Below, one piece after another: positions 51,659 to 60,420 of a stretch of 64,000 bases of DNA. The stretch spans positions 3,782,001 through 3,846,000 of the forward strand of contig NZ_CP083582.1 of NCBI RefSeq assembly GCF_020091585.1. Direction: 5' to 3'. How positions within the stretch are numbered: position 1 is the first letter of the stretch; every line of letters starts with the position of its first letter. The notes under the pieces were generated by a model that saw only the letters and a program-made list of their open reading frames with translations, was not told the origin of the DNA and searched no databases. This DNA is from Kovacikia minuta CCNUW1. GTDB lineage: Bacteria; Cyanobacteriota; Cyanobacteriia; Leptolyngbyales; Leptolyngbyaceae. The position numbers were made by a program, and so were the translations under genes.

Positions 51659-52723
51659 TCATGCAGTTGACTTTGGTTCTGCATCATTGATCTTGACGGT
51701 AAACTTCGCTGCCAAAATCTCTTCCTGCCGCTGTTTCACCTTATCTTTGATGGCTGCCGGGACTTTGGTCTCGAAGGTTCCCAAGGGAGAAAGACTGCTG
51801 CCACCGTACTTCATGTAGCTATAGATGCCGTAGTCTTCTGCCTTGAAGGTGCCTCCTTTAACCGCTTTAATGGCGCGATCAATGGTCGGTTCCATGTGCC
51901 AAAGCGCGCTAGCAACCACAGTTTCGGGGTAGTCCTTTTGGGTATCGATGACGTTGCCGATCGCCAACACCTTCTTTTCTTTTGCTGCGTCAGAAACCCC
52001 GAATCGCTCAGCGTACATCACATCTGCGCCCTTAGAAATCTGGGCAAAGGCGGCTTCCTTTGCCTTCGGCGGATCAAACCAACTGCCAATAAACGTCACC
52101 AAAAACTTGGCATCGGGTTGGGTTTCCTTTGCCCCTGCCATAAACGCATGCATCAAACGGTTTACTTCGGGAATCGGATAACCTCCCACCATGCCGATTA
52201 GCTTGGATTTGGTCATCCCACCGGCGATCATCCCCGTCAGGTAGGAGGGTTCGTGGATGTAGTTGTCAAAAACCGAAAAGTTCTCCCCATCAGGCTTACC
52301 ACTCGACCCCATCAAAAACGCGACTTTGGGATAATTCCTGGCAACATCCCGACAGGCTTTTTCAACGGCGAATGCTTCGCCCACAATTAACTGGTTGCCG
52401 CCCTCCGCATACTGGCGCAGCACCCGTTCGTAATCCGTATTGGTCACGTTTTCTGAGTAAACGTATTCAATTTCTCCCCGACCTTTTGCGGCTTCCAGTG
52501 CTTTGTGAATGCGGCTCACCCATTGCTGCTCGATCGGAACCGTATAAACGCTGGCAACTTTGATCTTGCCCCCAGCGGGAGAGGCAGCAGGTGATTCTTG
52601 GGTTGTCGGAGAACCGCTGGGCGTGGGGGATGACGCACATGCTTTTAGCAGCAGGCTGGTGCCAAAGGTTGCCGAGCCATAAACCAGGAACTTACGACGA
52701 TTCAAGTTTTTTGTCATTCTCAA
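51659..52723 (-). CDS. BMP family substrate-binding lipoprotein (nucleoside importer)
   Basis: A 354-residue binding protein of the BMP (PnrA/Med) family. The N-terminus has a twin-arginine-like NRRKFLVYG, then a lipobox LLLKAC, giving a lipid-anchored Cys at about residue 29, and a Ser/Pro-rich linker. Mature motifs IKVASVYTVPIEQQWVSRIH, VAFLMGSSGKPDGENFSVFDN and SYLTGMIAGGMTKS are typical. It is the first gene of the operon (binding protein, ATPase, Uma2, permease), all on the minus strand, and probably feeds purine nucleosides to the importer. Confidence 0.92.
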   Translation of the reverse strand: MRMTKNLNRRKFLVYGSATFGTSLLLKACASSPTPSGSPTTQESPAASPAGGKIKVASVYTVPIEQQWVSRIHKALEAAKGRGEIEYVYSENVTNTDYERVLRQYAEGGNQLIVGEAFAVEKACRDVARNYPKVAFLMGSSGKPDGENFSVFDNYIHEPSYLTGMIAGGMTKSKLIGMVGGYPIPEVNRLMHAFMAGAKETQPDAKFLVTFIGSWFDPPKAKEAAFAQISKGADVMYAERFGVSDAAKEKKVLAIGNVIDTQKDYPETVVASALWHMEPTIDRAIKAVKGGTFKAEDYGIYSYMKYGGSSLSPLGTFETKVPAAIKDKVKQRQEEILAAKFTVKINDAEPKSTA

Positions 52724-53335
52724 CAGGGGTCAAAGGGTGAAGCATCAAGGTTTAGAGAGAAATGACTTCTCGCATACCCCGATTCGTACTATTACTAAAC
52801 CAAGGTCTAAGCATGAATAGTATAGAGTGTTACAAGAAAACTGAAAACAATGGGTTGTCGATCTCTCAATCGACTTACCAAATGATGTTTGGCTCAAGTT
52901 TATTGCTACCCAAATCAGCAAGAGATCGCAATCAAGAAACTAACTAAAACTACACGGTTTATAAAAAGCTTAATCTGTCGCCAGATATAGGTTTGCAAGC
53001 CACAAAGGAGCCATAGAAATCTATCCCAAGGTGTGGGCCATTCTGCCGTTACTATCCGTCATATTTGTATAGCAGCCCTAAATCAGTTGGGAAAAAGGAG
53101 AGTTGTGAAAGTCTTCCCCTCTGGGAAAGCCCTTTCACAATTCAAATCGGATCGCTATAGCAGCCCTAAACCCGTTGTGAGAGGGAGCGGCTTTGAGAGA
53201 AAGGATTCCGATGGAGTCCTTTCCCACAATCCAGATCGGATCGCTATAGTAATCGTGCAGTTTTGTTTGAAATCGGGGCATCTATTTACGTAAACGCTCA
53301 TAAGTTCCTTGATGATTAAGACAAGAGGTGCCCTC
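52724..53335. other. Intergenic region with an 88-bp direct repeat
   Basis: Two diverged copies of an 88- to 89-bp unit (53068-53155 and 53156-53244), each starting TATAGCAGCCCTAAA and ending near CGGATCGC. The unit contains an imperfect inverted repeat (TTGTGAAAG...CTTTCACAA). The upstream 340 bases hold the importer promoter and show no gene. Confidence 0.6.
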
Positions 53336-53563
53336 ATGTTAAGTCTTTACCCGGCGGTGGAATATTTGTCACAATCGATTCTTCTAGAAATAAAAGCAGA
53401 GAAGCTGCTAGGCGAATTGCCTGCCAACAAATTGAACTGGCAAGAACGCGCCCGATCGCACTGGGTGAATCGGTTGCCTTCTATTGCCGAGTACTTACCC
53501 AAACCACAAAGGGATTGGTATATCAGCGCCTATAAGCCCCAAGCATCAGAGTCTGCGAGTTAG
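53336..53563 (+). CDS. Small hypothetical protein, 75 aa
   Basis: Starts at ATG 53336 (MLSLYPAVEYLSQSILLEIKAEKLL), preceded by AGAGGTG six bases upstream; the frame opens at 53309 but that start has no binding site. The composition is soluble with several Trp/Tyr in the second half (NWQERARSHWVNRLPSIAEYL). No family was recognised. It looks like a genuine small protein. Confidence 0.55.
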   Translation: MLSLYPAVEYLSQSILLEIKAEKLLGELPANKLNWQERARSHWVNRLPSIAEYLPKPQRDWYISAYKPQASESAS

Positions 53564-53788
53564 CACGGCTCAAGGTTGAACACTCGACCAGGATTCGACA
53601 ATTCAAATTAACGCAGGGCATGGGAAGGCAGATTTTGCCCGCATGCTTCCCCCCGAACCAATCTTGAACTGATTTTATTTCTATTCCTTAGCACCGTTGG
53701 AAACGACGGCAACTGTCCAACCTGGCAATGCTGTCGTTTGCTGCTAACTCACCTATGATGGATGAACCAATTGTTTGCAGGTCATCCC

Positions 53789-53938
53789 ATGTCCCAACCC
53801 AAACCCAGCACTCAGATAAAAAAGATTTTTTTGATCGTGTTGTTGGTCGGGTTTTCGCTCAGCGCTGTGATTGGGGTGGGCGTTGTTCGGTTTCTGTCTC
53901 AGTGGAACTTGAACGCACCACCAGCTCAACATCAGTAA
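53789..53938 (+). CDS. Small single-helix membrane protein, 49 aa
   Basis: ATG 53789 opens MSQPKPSTQIKKIFLIVLLVG; one transmembrane helix (about residues 13-33) is followed by a polar tail ending PPAQHQ and TAA. CAGGT lies just upstream. The size and layout fit the many small membrane proteins of photosynthetic bacteria. No family was recognised. Confidence 0.5.
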   Translation: MSQPKPSTQIKKIFLIVLLVGFSLSAVIGVGVVRFLSQWNLNAPPAQHQ

Positions 53939-54019
53939 TTGGCTTTTGATAGACGAGTTGCCACGACCAACCGATGACTATTGAGTTGTGTTTTCTAGCT
54001 TTAAGGATTTTTAGATTTG

Positions 54020-54075
54020 TAGGATGGGTAGAGCGAAGCGAAACCCACGCAGGTGTTGAGTTTCATTCTTCAACC
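54020..54075. repeat. Dispersed repeat copy
   Basis: A relative of 45531-45600 (GTAGGATGGGTAGAGCGAAG, ACCCACGCAGGTGTTGAG). It lies between small genes and has no coding role. Confidence 0.55.
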
Positions 54076-54086
54076 CAAGCTACTTA

Positions 54087-54416
54087 CTAAGCATCTAAAC
54101 CAGCTTGAGTTTGGGGTTTGGATGGAGGATCTGAAATCGTCTTACTTTTCTCAATGCCTTTACTCGAAAGTGGCATCAAAACTGTACAGATTAAACCTGC
54201 ACCAATCCCAAGTACGATCGACATTGCCACGATTTCTCCCCAGGCAGCAACCGCACCTTTGTATACTTCAATCCCAGCCAACCCGATCGAACCTAGAAAA
54301 ACTCCTACGAGAACTAAATCAATCAGCTTTCTTATCCAGAAAGTAGTAAGGGCGATAGATAGACAAACTAGAGATACCTCAGCGAAAATTTTTGCGATAA
54401 GTAACATTAGTTCCAT
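54087..54416 (-). CDS. Small membrane protein, 109 aa
   Basis: Three hydrophobic segments (about residues 3-25, 30-52 and 60-83). The C-terminus is polar (SSKGIEKSKTISDPPSK). No recognised family and no operon partner. ATG 54416 lies ten bases before an AT-rich leader. It could be a membrane scaffold or a toxin-like peptide; unknown. Confidence 0.55.
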   Translation of the reverse strand: MELMLLIAKIFAEVSLVCLSIALTTFWIRKLIDLVLVGVFLGSIGLAGIEVYKGAVAAWGEIVAMSIVLGIGAGLICTVLMPLSSKGIEKSKTISDPPSKPQTQAGLDA

Positions 54417-54676
54417 AGTTAATTAGCTAGCAAGGATTTACACGCAAATTTCTAGCTGAAGCTTAAAAAACAGAACAAGCTGAAAACCCATCATCCAATC
54501 TTTAAATAATGCGGGGATGAATGTCTTATGCTCTAAGCCTTATACTCTAAAACCGATTGTCGAGTAACGTTTTATTTGTCATCTTAACAAAATCTTGGCG
54601 TGATCCTTGAGTAAGCTAAAACATTTCTGTAACAAGAGTTTCAGCATTTAGCCGCTTTACAGGGGGTGAAAGTCGC

Positions 54677-54772
54677 ATTACCAAATTGAGTGTCGCGATC
54701 GCGGACTTTAACAAACTGGGTGTCGCTTTTCTTTGCTGAGCTTCTTGCTGGGTTTAACGAATTGAGTGTCGT
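54677..54772. repeat. Three 20-bp direct repeats, likely end of a Tn7/Tn5053-like transposon
   Basis: ATTACCAAATTGAGTGTCGC (54677-54696), TTTAACAAACTGGGTGTCGC (54707-54726) and TTTAACGAATTGAGTGTCGT (54753-54772) are repeats of one 20-mer, spaced 30 and 46 bp apart. Multiple transposase-binding sites with a conserved GTGTCG core are typical of the ends of TnsB/TniA-type transposons, including CRISPR-associated ones. No matching transposase gene or second end was found here, so it is probably a remnant. Confidence 0.5.
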
Positions 54773-54785
54773 TTTTTTAATTGTT

Positions 54786-54949
54786 CTATTAACCCGGCAG
54801 CTTTTGTTCCTACATATTTTGGAATTGCGCCATGATTGCGTAGGGTGCTGTTAGCGACAGCGTAACGCACCGAGGCGTGGGTTAGCGGTGCGTTACGGCG
54901 ATGCCTAACAGCACCCTACAGCTCATGCTAGATCAAATATTGCCAGGTT
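54786..54949. mobile_element. MITE-like element, copy B of the 164-bp exact repeat
   Basis: Identical by eye to 32433-32596. Here the right inverted end is not followed by the expected TAATA but runs into a coding frame. The copy supplies the first 16 codons and the start of the small gene at 54901. Confidence 0.75.
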
Positions 54950-55134
54950 TCTATCTGGCGGTCTATTTTCTTGGCTTGCTCATTGAACAGGCAGCAATAG
55001 TAGGGCTGAATGCCTTAAATGCCGCCAATTTACAAAAGGCTTCTCATTTAGCGATCGCCAATCTGTATTCCTATTTCCAGGTCGAGGACGAATCCCAGGA
55101 AGACCAAGAAGATGCGATGCTCGTAAATGCATGA
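54901..55134 (+). CDS. Small hypothetical protein whose 5' end lies in a repeat
   Basis: A 77-residue frame. The first 16 residues (MPNSTLQLMLDQILPG) are encoded by MITE copy B. The remainder has one hydrophobic helix (FYLAVYFLGLLIEQAAIV) and an acidic tail (QVEDESQEDQEDAM). ATG 54925 is also possible. It may be a host gene whose start was provided by the repeat, or a chance fusion. Confidence 0.35.
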   Translation: MPNSTLQLMLDQILPGFYLAVYFLGLLIEQAAIVGLNALNAANLQKASHLAIANLYSYFQVEDESQEDQEDAMLVNA

Positions 55135-55387
55135 AATCATCGGAATGTTGAATTGGAAGGACATGAGGGAAGTCTGCAAGGGCTGATTTATGCTTGCAGT
55201 ACTGCCTCAGTCGTTCCATACATGAATTAGCAACCTGCTGTTAAACTGCTCGATGCATCGCTCTCCGGATCGGGGCATACTGTACAGAAGGATAAGTTAC
55301 GCTATGAGTCAACTATAATCTCTCTGCTGAGTTTTGTCTGACCTTCTAGATGAGAGGTTGGGCAGTCTAAAGTCACGGGCAGTGGGT

Positions 55388-56659
55388 ATGGCAAGATCGC
55401 AGAAAAAAGAGACAAACGGTAACGGGAAGAATGGCAATGGGGCAAACCTGGGCTTTGAGCAAACGCTGTGGGCGACCGCTGACAAGATGCGCGGTCACAT
55501 GGATGCTGCCGAGTACAAGCACGTTGCCCTGGGGCTAATTTTCCTCAAGTACATCTCGGATGCCTTCCAGGAACTCTACGACGATCTGGCAGCCAGGCGG
55601 TCAACGGACTACACCGATCCGGAAGACCGGGATGAGTATCTGGGGGTGAATGTCTTCTGGGTGCCGAAGGAGGCGCGGTGGTCACACATTCAGGCAAACG
55701 CGAAGCAACCGACGATCGGCAAGCTGATTGATGAGGCGATGCTGGCGATCGAAAAGGAGAACCCACGACTGAAGGGGGTGTTGCCGATTCAGTATGCCCG
55801 ACCGGATCTGGATAAGCAGCGGTTAGGGGAACTGATTGATCTGATCAGCAAGATTGGTCTGGGAGATGCCAGCAGCCGATCGAAGGATATTCTGGGGCGG
55901 GTGTATGAGTATTTCCTGGGGCAGTTTGCCGAGAAGGAAGGCAAGGGCGGTGGGGAATTCTACACGCCCCAGTCGGTGGTCAAGCTGTTGGTTGCCATGA
56001 TTGAGCCGTACAAGGGGCGGATCTATGACCCCTGCTGTGGCTCTGGCGGTATGTTTGTGCAGTCGGAGAAGTTTGTGGAGGCGCACGGGGGACGCAAGGG
56101 CGATATTGCGATCTATGGGCAGGAGTCGAACCCGACCACGCGGCGGCTGTGTTTGATGAACCTGGCAATTCGGGGGATTGATGGCAACATTGGGGACAGG
56201 CAGGCGGACAGTTTCACCAATGACCTGCACAAGGACTTGAAGGCAGACTACATCCTGGCAAATCCACCGTTTAACATCAGCGATTGGTGGAATAATTCAC
56301 TCTCCGATGATGTGCGCTGGCAGTATGGCACACCGCCGAAGGGTAACGCCAACTATGGCTGGGTGCAGCACATGATCCATCACCTCGCGCCGAATGGGAT
56401 TGCCGGGTTTGTGTTGGCGAATGGCTCGATGAGTTCTAACCAGTCGGGGGAAGGGGAGATCCGCGGGGCGATCGTGGAGGCGGATCGGGTGGATTGCATG
56501 ATTGCGCTGCCGGGGCAGTTGTTTTACACGACGCAGATTCCAGCCTGTTTGTGGTTTGTGACGCGCAATAAGAAGGGCGTTGTAGGGGCGAAAGGTTTTT
56601 CGCCCTTGCGCGATCGCCGGGGTGAGACGCTGTTTATTGATGCGCGGAACCCTCTGTGA
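55388..56659 (+). CDS. hsdM: Type I restriction-modification methyltransferase, C-terminally truncated
   Basis: An N6-adenine DNA methyltransferase subunit. I prefer ATG 55388 ([13 protein letters not shown]); the frame opens at TTG 55334. The HsdM N-terminal helical domain ([19 protein letters not shown]) is followed by [12 protein letters not shown] (SAM-binding motif I) and [14 protein letters not shown], containing the NPPF catalytic motif. After GETLFIDAR the protein ends NPL-stop: the last bases, including TGA 56657-56659, belong to the left end of the IS3 element. About 60-90 C-terminal residues are lost. A hairpin insert (56586-56605) adds [11 protein letters not shown] in frame. No hsdS or hsdR is present, so the gene is probably inactive. 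Confidence 0.85.
   Translation: MARSQKKETNGNGKNGNGANLGFEQTLWATADKMRGHMDAAEYKHVALGLIFLKYISDAFQELYDDLAARRSTDYTDPEDRDEYLGVNVFWVPKEARWSHIQANAKQPTIGKLIDEAMLAIEKENPRLKGVLPIQYARPDLDKQRLGELIDLISKIGLGDASSRSKDILGRVYEYFLGQFAEKEGKGGGEFYTPQSVVKLLVAMIEPYKGRIYDPCCGSGGMFVQSEKFVEAHGGRKGDIAIYGQESNPTTRRLCLMNLAIRGIDGNIGDRQADSFTNDLHKDLKADYILANPPFNISDWWNNSLSDDVRWQYGTPPKGNANYGWVQHMIHHLAPNGIAGFVLANGSMSSNQSGEGEIRGAIVEADRVDCMIALPGQLFYTTQIPACLWFVTRNKKGVVGAKGFSPLRDRRGETLFIDARNPL
56586..56605. repeat. Hairpin insert within hsdM
   Basis: GGGCGAAA (56586-56593) and TTTCGCCC (56598-56605) form an 8-bp stem with a 4-base loop, preceded by GTAG. The element interrupts the usual spacing between TRNKK and RDRRGE but keeps the frame. 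Confidence 0.7.
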
Positions 56660-56717
56660 CAATATGGATGAGACACCTGACCACTTTCAAATTACTGTCT
56701 AGTTCAGGTGAACTTCT

Positions 56718-57155
56718 ATGGTGATGCCTTGTGTCTCCACTCCTGCCCATAACGGCGCTCAAGCATCCGGTGTACGTAATCCCGAAGTGGTAGAAAAAGC
56801 ACAACGTCGAATTTACACGGCTGAGTACAAGCTACGGATTCTTCAAGAAACCGACAGTTGTAGTGAAGGACAAATTGGTGCGATTTTGCGGCGTGAGGGA
56901 CTGTACTCGTCGCACTTGACGACCTGGCGACGACAACGACAAGCCGGACAACTGGCAGCGTTAACAGACAACAAGCGGGGGCGCAAACCTATGCCAGCCA
57001 ATCCTTTGAATGCTGAGGTCGAGCGGTTGCGACGGGAGAATGAACGGCTCAGCCAACGGCTGCAACAAGCCGAGTTGATCATCGATATTCAAAAAAAAGC
57101 TTGTGCGATCTTAAACATCACGCTGGCGACGAACACCAGCGACACCAGCGATTGA
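56718..57155 (+). CDS. IS3-family OrfA (helix-turn-helix)
   Basis: A 145-residue DNA-binding subunit. EYKLRILQETDSCSEGQIGAILRREGLYSSHLTTWRRQR is an InsE-like helix-turn-helix, followed by a leucine-zipper-like region (LNAEVERLRRENERLSQRLQQAEL). At 57092-57098 the slippery run A AAA AAA (then GCT) allows -1 frameshifting into orfB, as is normal in IS3 elements; the stop is TGA 57153-57155. Confidence 0.92.
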   Translation: MVMPCVSTPAHNGAQASGVRNPEVVEKAQRRIYTAEYKLRILQETDSCSEGQIGAILRREGLYSSHLTTWRRQRQAGQLAALTDNKRGRKPMPANPLNAEVERLRRENERLSQRLQQAELIIDIQKKACAILNITLATNTSDTSD

Positions 57156-58159
57156 TGAGTGCCGTTGAACAACTGGCACCGACAATGGGTGTTGCACCGG
57201 TTTGTCAGGGATTGGGGGTCAGCCGTGCTAGCTACTATCGCAAGCAAAAGCCTAAGGGTGAACCCAAACCCAAGCCGAAACCTGAGCGTGCGCTCAGCAA
57301 TGAGGAACGACAACAGGTTTTGGATCTACTGCATAGTGACCGTTTTGTAGACCAATCCCCCCAGGAGGTATACGCCACCCTACTCGACGAAGGCACTTAT
57401 CTATGTTCGATGCGCACGATGTACCGCATCCTGGCAGACCATGCCGAAGTGAGGGAACGCCGCCATCAATTACGCCACCCCAACTACCAAAAGCCCGAAC
57501 TGCTGGCAACCGGGGCAAACCAGTTGTGGTCGTGGGACATCACCAAACTCTATGGACCTTACAAATGGACTTACTACTATCTCTATGTCATCTTGGATGT
57601 CTTCAGTCGCTATGTTGTGGGCTGGATGGTCGCCCACCGGGAATCTGCTTCCCTGGCAGAACGGCTGATTGAGCAAACTACTCAAAAACAACAGATCCAG
57701 CCCGGACAGTTAACGATTCATGCTGACCGAGGAGCCGCGATGACGTCAAAGGCGGTTGCCCTGTTGCTGTCTGACCTCGGTGTGACCAAAACCCATTCTC
57801 GTCCCCATGTGTCCAATGACAACCCTTATTCCGAAGCGCAGTTCAAGACCCTCAAGTACCAGCCTCAATTTCCCAAACAGTTTGGCTCAATTGAAGATGC
57901 TCGCACCTTTTGTCAAACCTTTTTCCAGTGGTATAACCACGACCATCACCATAGCGGTATCGGCTTGTTAACACCTGCGATCTTGCACTACGGACAAGCC
58001 CCGGCCGTGACGCAACAAAGACAGCAGGTGTTGCAAGCTGCATACCTCACCCATCCAGAACGTTTTGTCAAAGGTTTGCCAATGCCTCCTGCCATTCCTA
58101 CAGAAGCTTGGATTAATCCGCCGGTAGTTTCCACTGCCCAGGGACAAGAGCAACACTAA
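57155..58159 (+). CDS. IS3-family OrfB transposase
   Basis: A 334-residue DDE transposase from ATG 57155, whose A overlaps the orfA stop. It is also open to the frameshift site, giving an OrfAB fusion. The catalytic triad is visible in LWSWDITKLYGP (Asp), LTIHADRGAAMTS (Asp) and DNPYSEAQFKTLKY (Glu), with the usual IS3 spacing of about 35 between the last two. Upstream KPKGEPKPKPKPERAL is a charged linker. Intact and probably active. Confidence 0.94.
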   Translation: MSAVEQLAPTMGVAPVCQGLGVSRASYYRKQKPKGEPKPKPKPERALSNEERQQVLDLLHSDRFVDQSPQEVYATLLDEGTYLCSMRTMYRILADHAEVRERRHQLRHPNYQKPELLATGANQLWSWDITKLYGPYKWTYYYLYVILDVFSRYVVGWMVAHRESASLAERLIEQTTQKQQIQPGQLTIHADRGAAMTSKAVALLLSDLGVTKTHSRPHVSNDNPYSEAQFKTLKYQPQFPKQFGSIEDARTFCQTFFQWYNHDHHHSGIGLLTPAILHYGQAPAVTQQRQQVLQAAYLTHPERFVKGLPMPPAIPTEAWINPPVVSTAQGQEQH

Positions 58160-58195
58160 TTTCTCGCTCTACGTTGTCTCATTCTTGTTGACACA

Positions 58196-58865
58196 TTCCG
58201 TTCAAGGCGGCAACCACTTTTGAGGGTGAAATGAAACCGCTCAATGAGCCAGCGCAGACTATACCACTGGACGCACTGCCAAGCCTGCTCGAAGTTGTCA
58301 ATCGGTAGCGTCGTCAGCAAGAGTCAGCGAATTGGCTTACCCTCGGACGGTGGGGTTGCTTCTTCGACTAGCAAAACGTTTAAGGTCACAGGTTGACACT
58401 GCTTAGGCTGTTTGTGATGACGTGGTACTTCAATGCTCACTTGCAGTCCACGCACCGTTAAGGTCGCACTCCGCGCCGACCGTTCCGGGATGCGCTCGAG
58501 TGTAAGCGTCTGCTGTCCCAGCACAGGCGCTTGCTCAATTGCTGGGATGAGATGTTTAAGTCCGTGGTGTCTTGAATCGCCAGCACGACTGCTGCCGCAT
58601 TGGCTCGCTCCACCACACTGCCGCGATGACTCGCCAAAATCTGTGTCGGTTGCACCCGCTCATTCGTCCAAAACCGATACATACTCTGACTCTTAGAGGC
58701 GCTCCCACTCGCCTGTGGCACACTTGCTTCAGGCTGCTCAGCTAACAGGCGCACCGTTTCCCGTAAGCGTTGTCCATGCCGAAAATCACTGAAGGGATGA
58801 CTTTTGATTTCTTAGCGTGCCCAATCGCGCATGATGACCTCTCGCTAGATGACTCAACAACTGTC
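58196..58865 (-). pseudogene. IS4-family transposase remnant
   Basis: On the minus strand the sequence resembles a Tn5-type transposase in pieces. One piece is an N-terminal QILASHRGSVVERANAAAV with IQDTTDLN. Another contains VPRHHKQPKQCQPVTLNVLL, VEEATPPSEGKPIR, then a TGA where the family has Trp, then LLLTTLPIDNFEQAWQCVQW. The third is YSLRWLIERFHFTLK, the IS4 Y-(2)-R-(3)-E-(6)-K signature. At least one stop and several frame breaks are present, and the C-terminal end is cut by the IS3 element. Confidence 0.8.
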
Positions 58866-59029
58866 ATTAAAGCTCTCACACCCGATGCTCTGAAGCGGTG
58901 CCCTGTAACACTTCTACGCACTTGTGCCTAATGGATAGCCTTAATAAGGAGGGTTGGGGAGGATCAAGGGTTTTAAAACACTGCCTAGAACTAGCTAAGA
59001 TCTCCGACTTTTTTGGAAAAGTGGGGGAG

Positions 59030-59608
59030 CTAAATTTCGCGGCGAAATGTTCGAATCGCTTCACCAGCATCAGTTTCTGCAATTAAGATGCAGCGTTTGA
59101 GCAAATCAAGATTGAGGTCATTTAATTCGGGAAATAGGCTGAGATCGACGCGTTCATCGTTGCCATTACGTAGGTGATAAAGTGACAGCAAACCGTCTTC
59201 CCAAAACCAAACCTCTGGAACCCCCAATGCTTTGTAGTGCTCTAATTTGCTGCTGCTTCCACTGGTAAACACCACTTCAATGGACAAGTCTGGAATTGGT
59301 TTGACGCTCCCAATGCAGTAGGACACATCTGCTTGAGCCGAGACAACCCCTTCTTTTTCCTGGGCCATTGCCCCGGTTGGCTGAAAGAAAATGCCCTTTT
59401 CTGCAAGGAAGGTTGTTACCAGGTCACCAATGATGCTTGCGAAAATTTCGTGTTCCCGTCCTGGCATGAGAATTTCGATCGTCCCCTCATCGTAAAACAG
59501 CCGCACGCCAGGAGAACCGTCAAAGCCCTTCTGGATCAGCTTGAACTGCTCCCAGGTGCCCTGATGGAGGATGCGTTGGTCACTACTTTGATTAAGAAGA
59601 GAGGTCAT
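59030..59608 (-). CDS. Uma2 family (DUF820) putative nuclease
   Basis: A 192-residue Uma2 protein, the fourth in the window. RLFYDEGTIEILMPGREHE, then GVVSAQADVSYCI, then IPDLSIEVVFTSGSSSKLEHYKALGVPEVWFWEDG carry the acids and Lys of the PD-(D/E)XK fold. It is close in layout to 49348-49938. It lies 5 bp downstream of the AhpC/TSA-like gene on the same strand, so the two are probably co-transcribed. Confidence 0.9.
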   Translation of the reverse strand: MTSLLNQSSDQRILHQGTWEQFKLIQKGFDGSPGVRLFYDEGTIEILMPGREHEIFASIIGDLVTTFLAEKGIFFQPTGAMAQEKEGVVSAQADVSYCIGSVKPIPDLSIEVVFTSGSSSKLEHYKALGVPEVWFWEDGLLSLYHLRNGNDERVDLSLFPELNDLNLDLLKRCILIAETDAGEAIRTFRREI

Positions 59609-59613
59609 CGCGT

Positions 59614-60420
59614 TTACCTCCGGTTTTCCTGCTTGAATTGTGGCATGGTGAAGTCAGTCAGCAGGAACGACAAGGGCTGACTCATGTTGGCAGCAAATCC
59701 GAGAATGCCCTGATCCCGGTGTTCATAAAGCAAATTCCCCTCGAGATCGAACAAAAAGGTTCCTCCCCGCTGGGTTAAGTAAGCGGCATTCGGCACGTAG
59801 GTTCGCCAATGCCCCAGAGCTTCTGCCATATTTCGCAAGCGTAGGGTTGCCAATTCAAACGGACGCTGAAACCCCTTACCTCCCGCCAGATTAAAGAACG
59901 AGCCTTTAAGTGCAGGTAACGGAGCTGCTTTGACCACTTCGTTATCTGCAATCAACTGGGGGGCAGTACGATCGCCCCGGTAGCCACGAAACACTTCTGC
60001 TAAGGTACCAGGACTACCCAGCCCCGCACACATCAACATCAAATTGAGCCAGGCATTTTGACCAGGAGACAGCACTGGCACTTTCAGCGATAGCCCTGTA
60101 TATAGACCCAGTTGCCGATGCAGTTCCGCGGTTGGATCAACAAACAAACTGTGGGGAGAGAACCCGGTGTAGGTGCAGAATTGTTCTCCAGAGGCGCGAT
60201 CGCCAATGCCGACTGCCCGAATTGTCAGCTTTGCATCCTGGAGTTGCTGAGAGTATTTTTGTAACCACCAGGCATATTCCAGGCTATCAAAATCTCCCAA
60301 CTGTGGTAGCACCAGCACCAGGAGACGGTACGCAGAATCACACCCATCAAGGATAGAAACCGGGTTGCCATCGCTAACCCGTTGTCGTTGCGTTTGTTTC
60401 AAGATGTTGTATGGATTCAT
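59614..60420 (-). CDS. AhpC/TSA-like (peroxiredoxin-like) protein
   Basis: A 268-residue thioredoxin-fold protein of the AhpC/TSA-like 2 type. The core order is RLLVLVLPQLGDFDSLEYAWWLQK, then LTIRAVGIGDRASGEQFCTYTGF and LFVDPTAELHRQLGLYTGL, near the end GGTFLFDLEGNLLYEHRDQGILGFA. The usual peroxidatic Cys position is not obvious; Cys in EQFCTYTG may be the redox site. Cytoplasmic, perhaps redox or peroxide handling. The ATG overlaps the next gene's stop by 4 bp. Confidence 0.75.
   Translation of the reverse strand: MNPYNILKQTQRQRVSDGNPVSILDGCDSAYRLLVLVLPQLGDFDSLEYAWWLQKYSQQLQDAKLTIRAVGIGDRASGEQFCTYTGFSPHSLFVDPTAELHRQLGLYTGLSLKVPVLSPGQNAWLNLMLMCAGLGSPGTLAEVFRGYRGDRTAPQLIADNEVVKAAPLPALKGSFFNLAGGKGFQRPFELATLRLRNMAEALGHWRTYVPNAAYLTQRGGTFLFDLEGNLLYEHRDQGILGFAANMSQPLSFLLTDFTMPQFKQENRR

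Larger units (their letters stand above)
56655..58195 (+). mobile_element. IS3-family insertion sequence, about 1541 bp
   Basis: The left end (TGTGACAATATGGATGAGACA) is an imperfect inverted repeat of the right end, whose reverse is TGTGTCAACAAGAATGAGACA. It carries overlapping orfA and orfB. There is no target duplication: hsdM sequence stops at the left end and a different element (IS4 remnant) starts at the right end, so a deletion next to the IS probably removed the material between. Confidence 0.88.

Noticed and set aside
54677-54772. Possible CRISPR array (three 20-bp repeats)
   Set aside because: Repeats vary in sequence, spacing differs (30 and 46 bp), and no cas genes are near. Transposon-end binding sites fit better.
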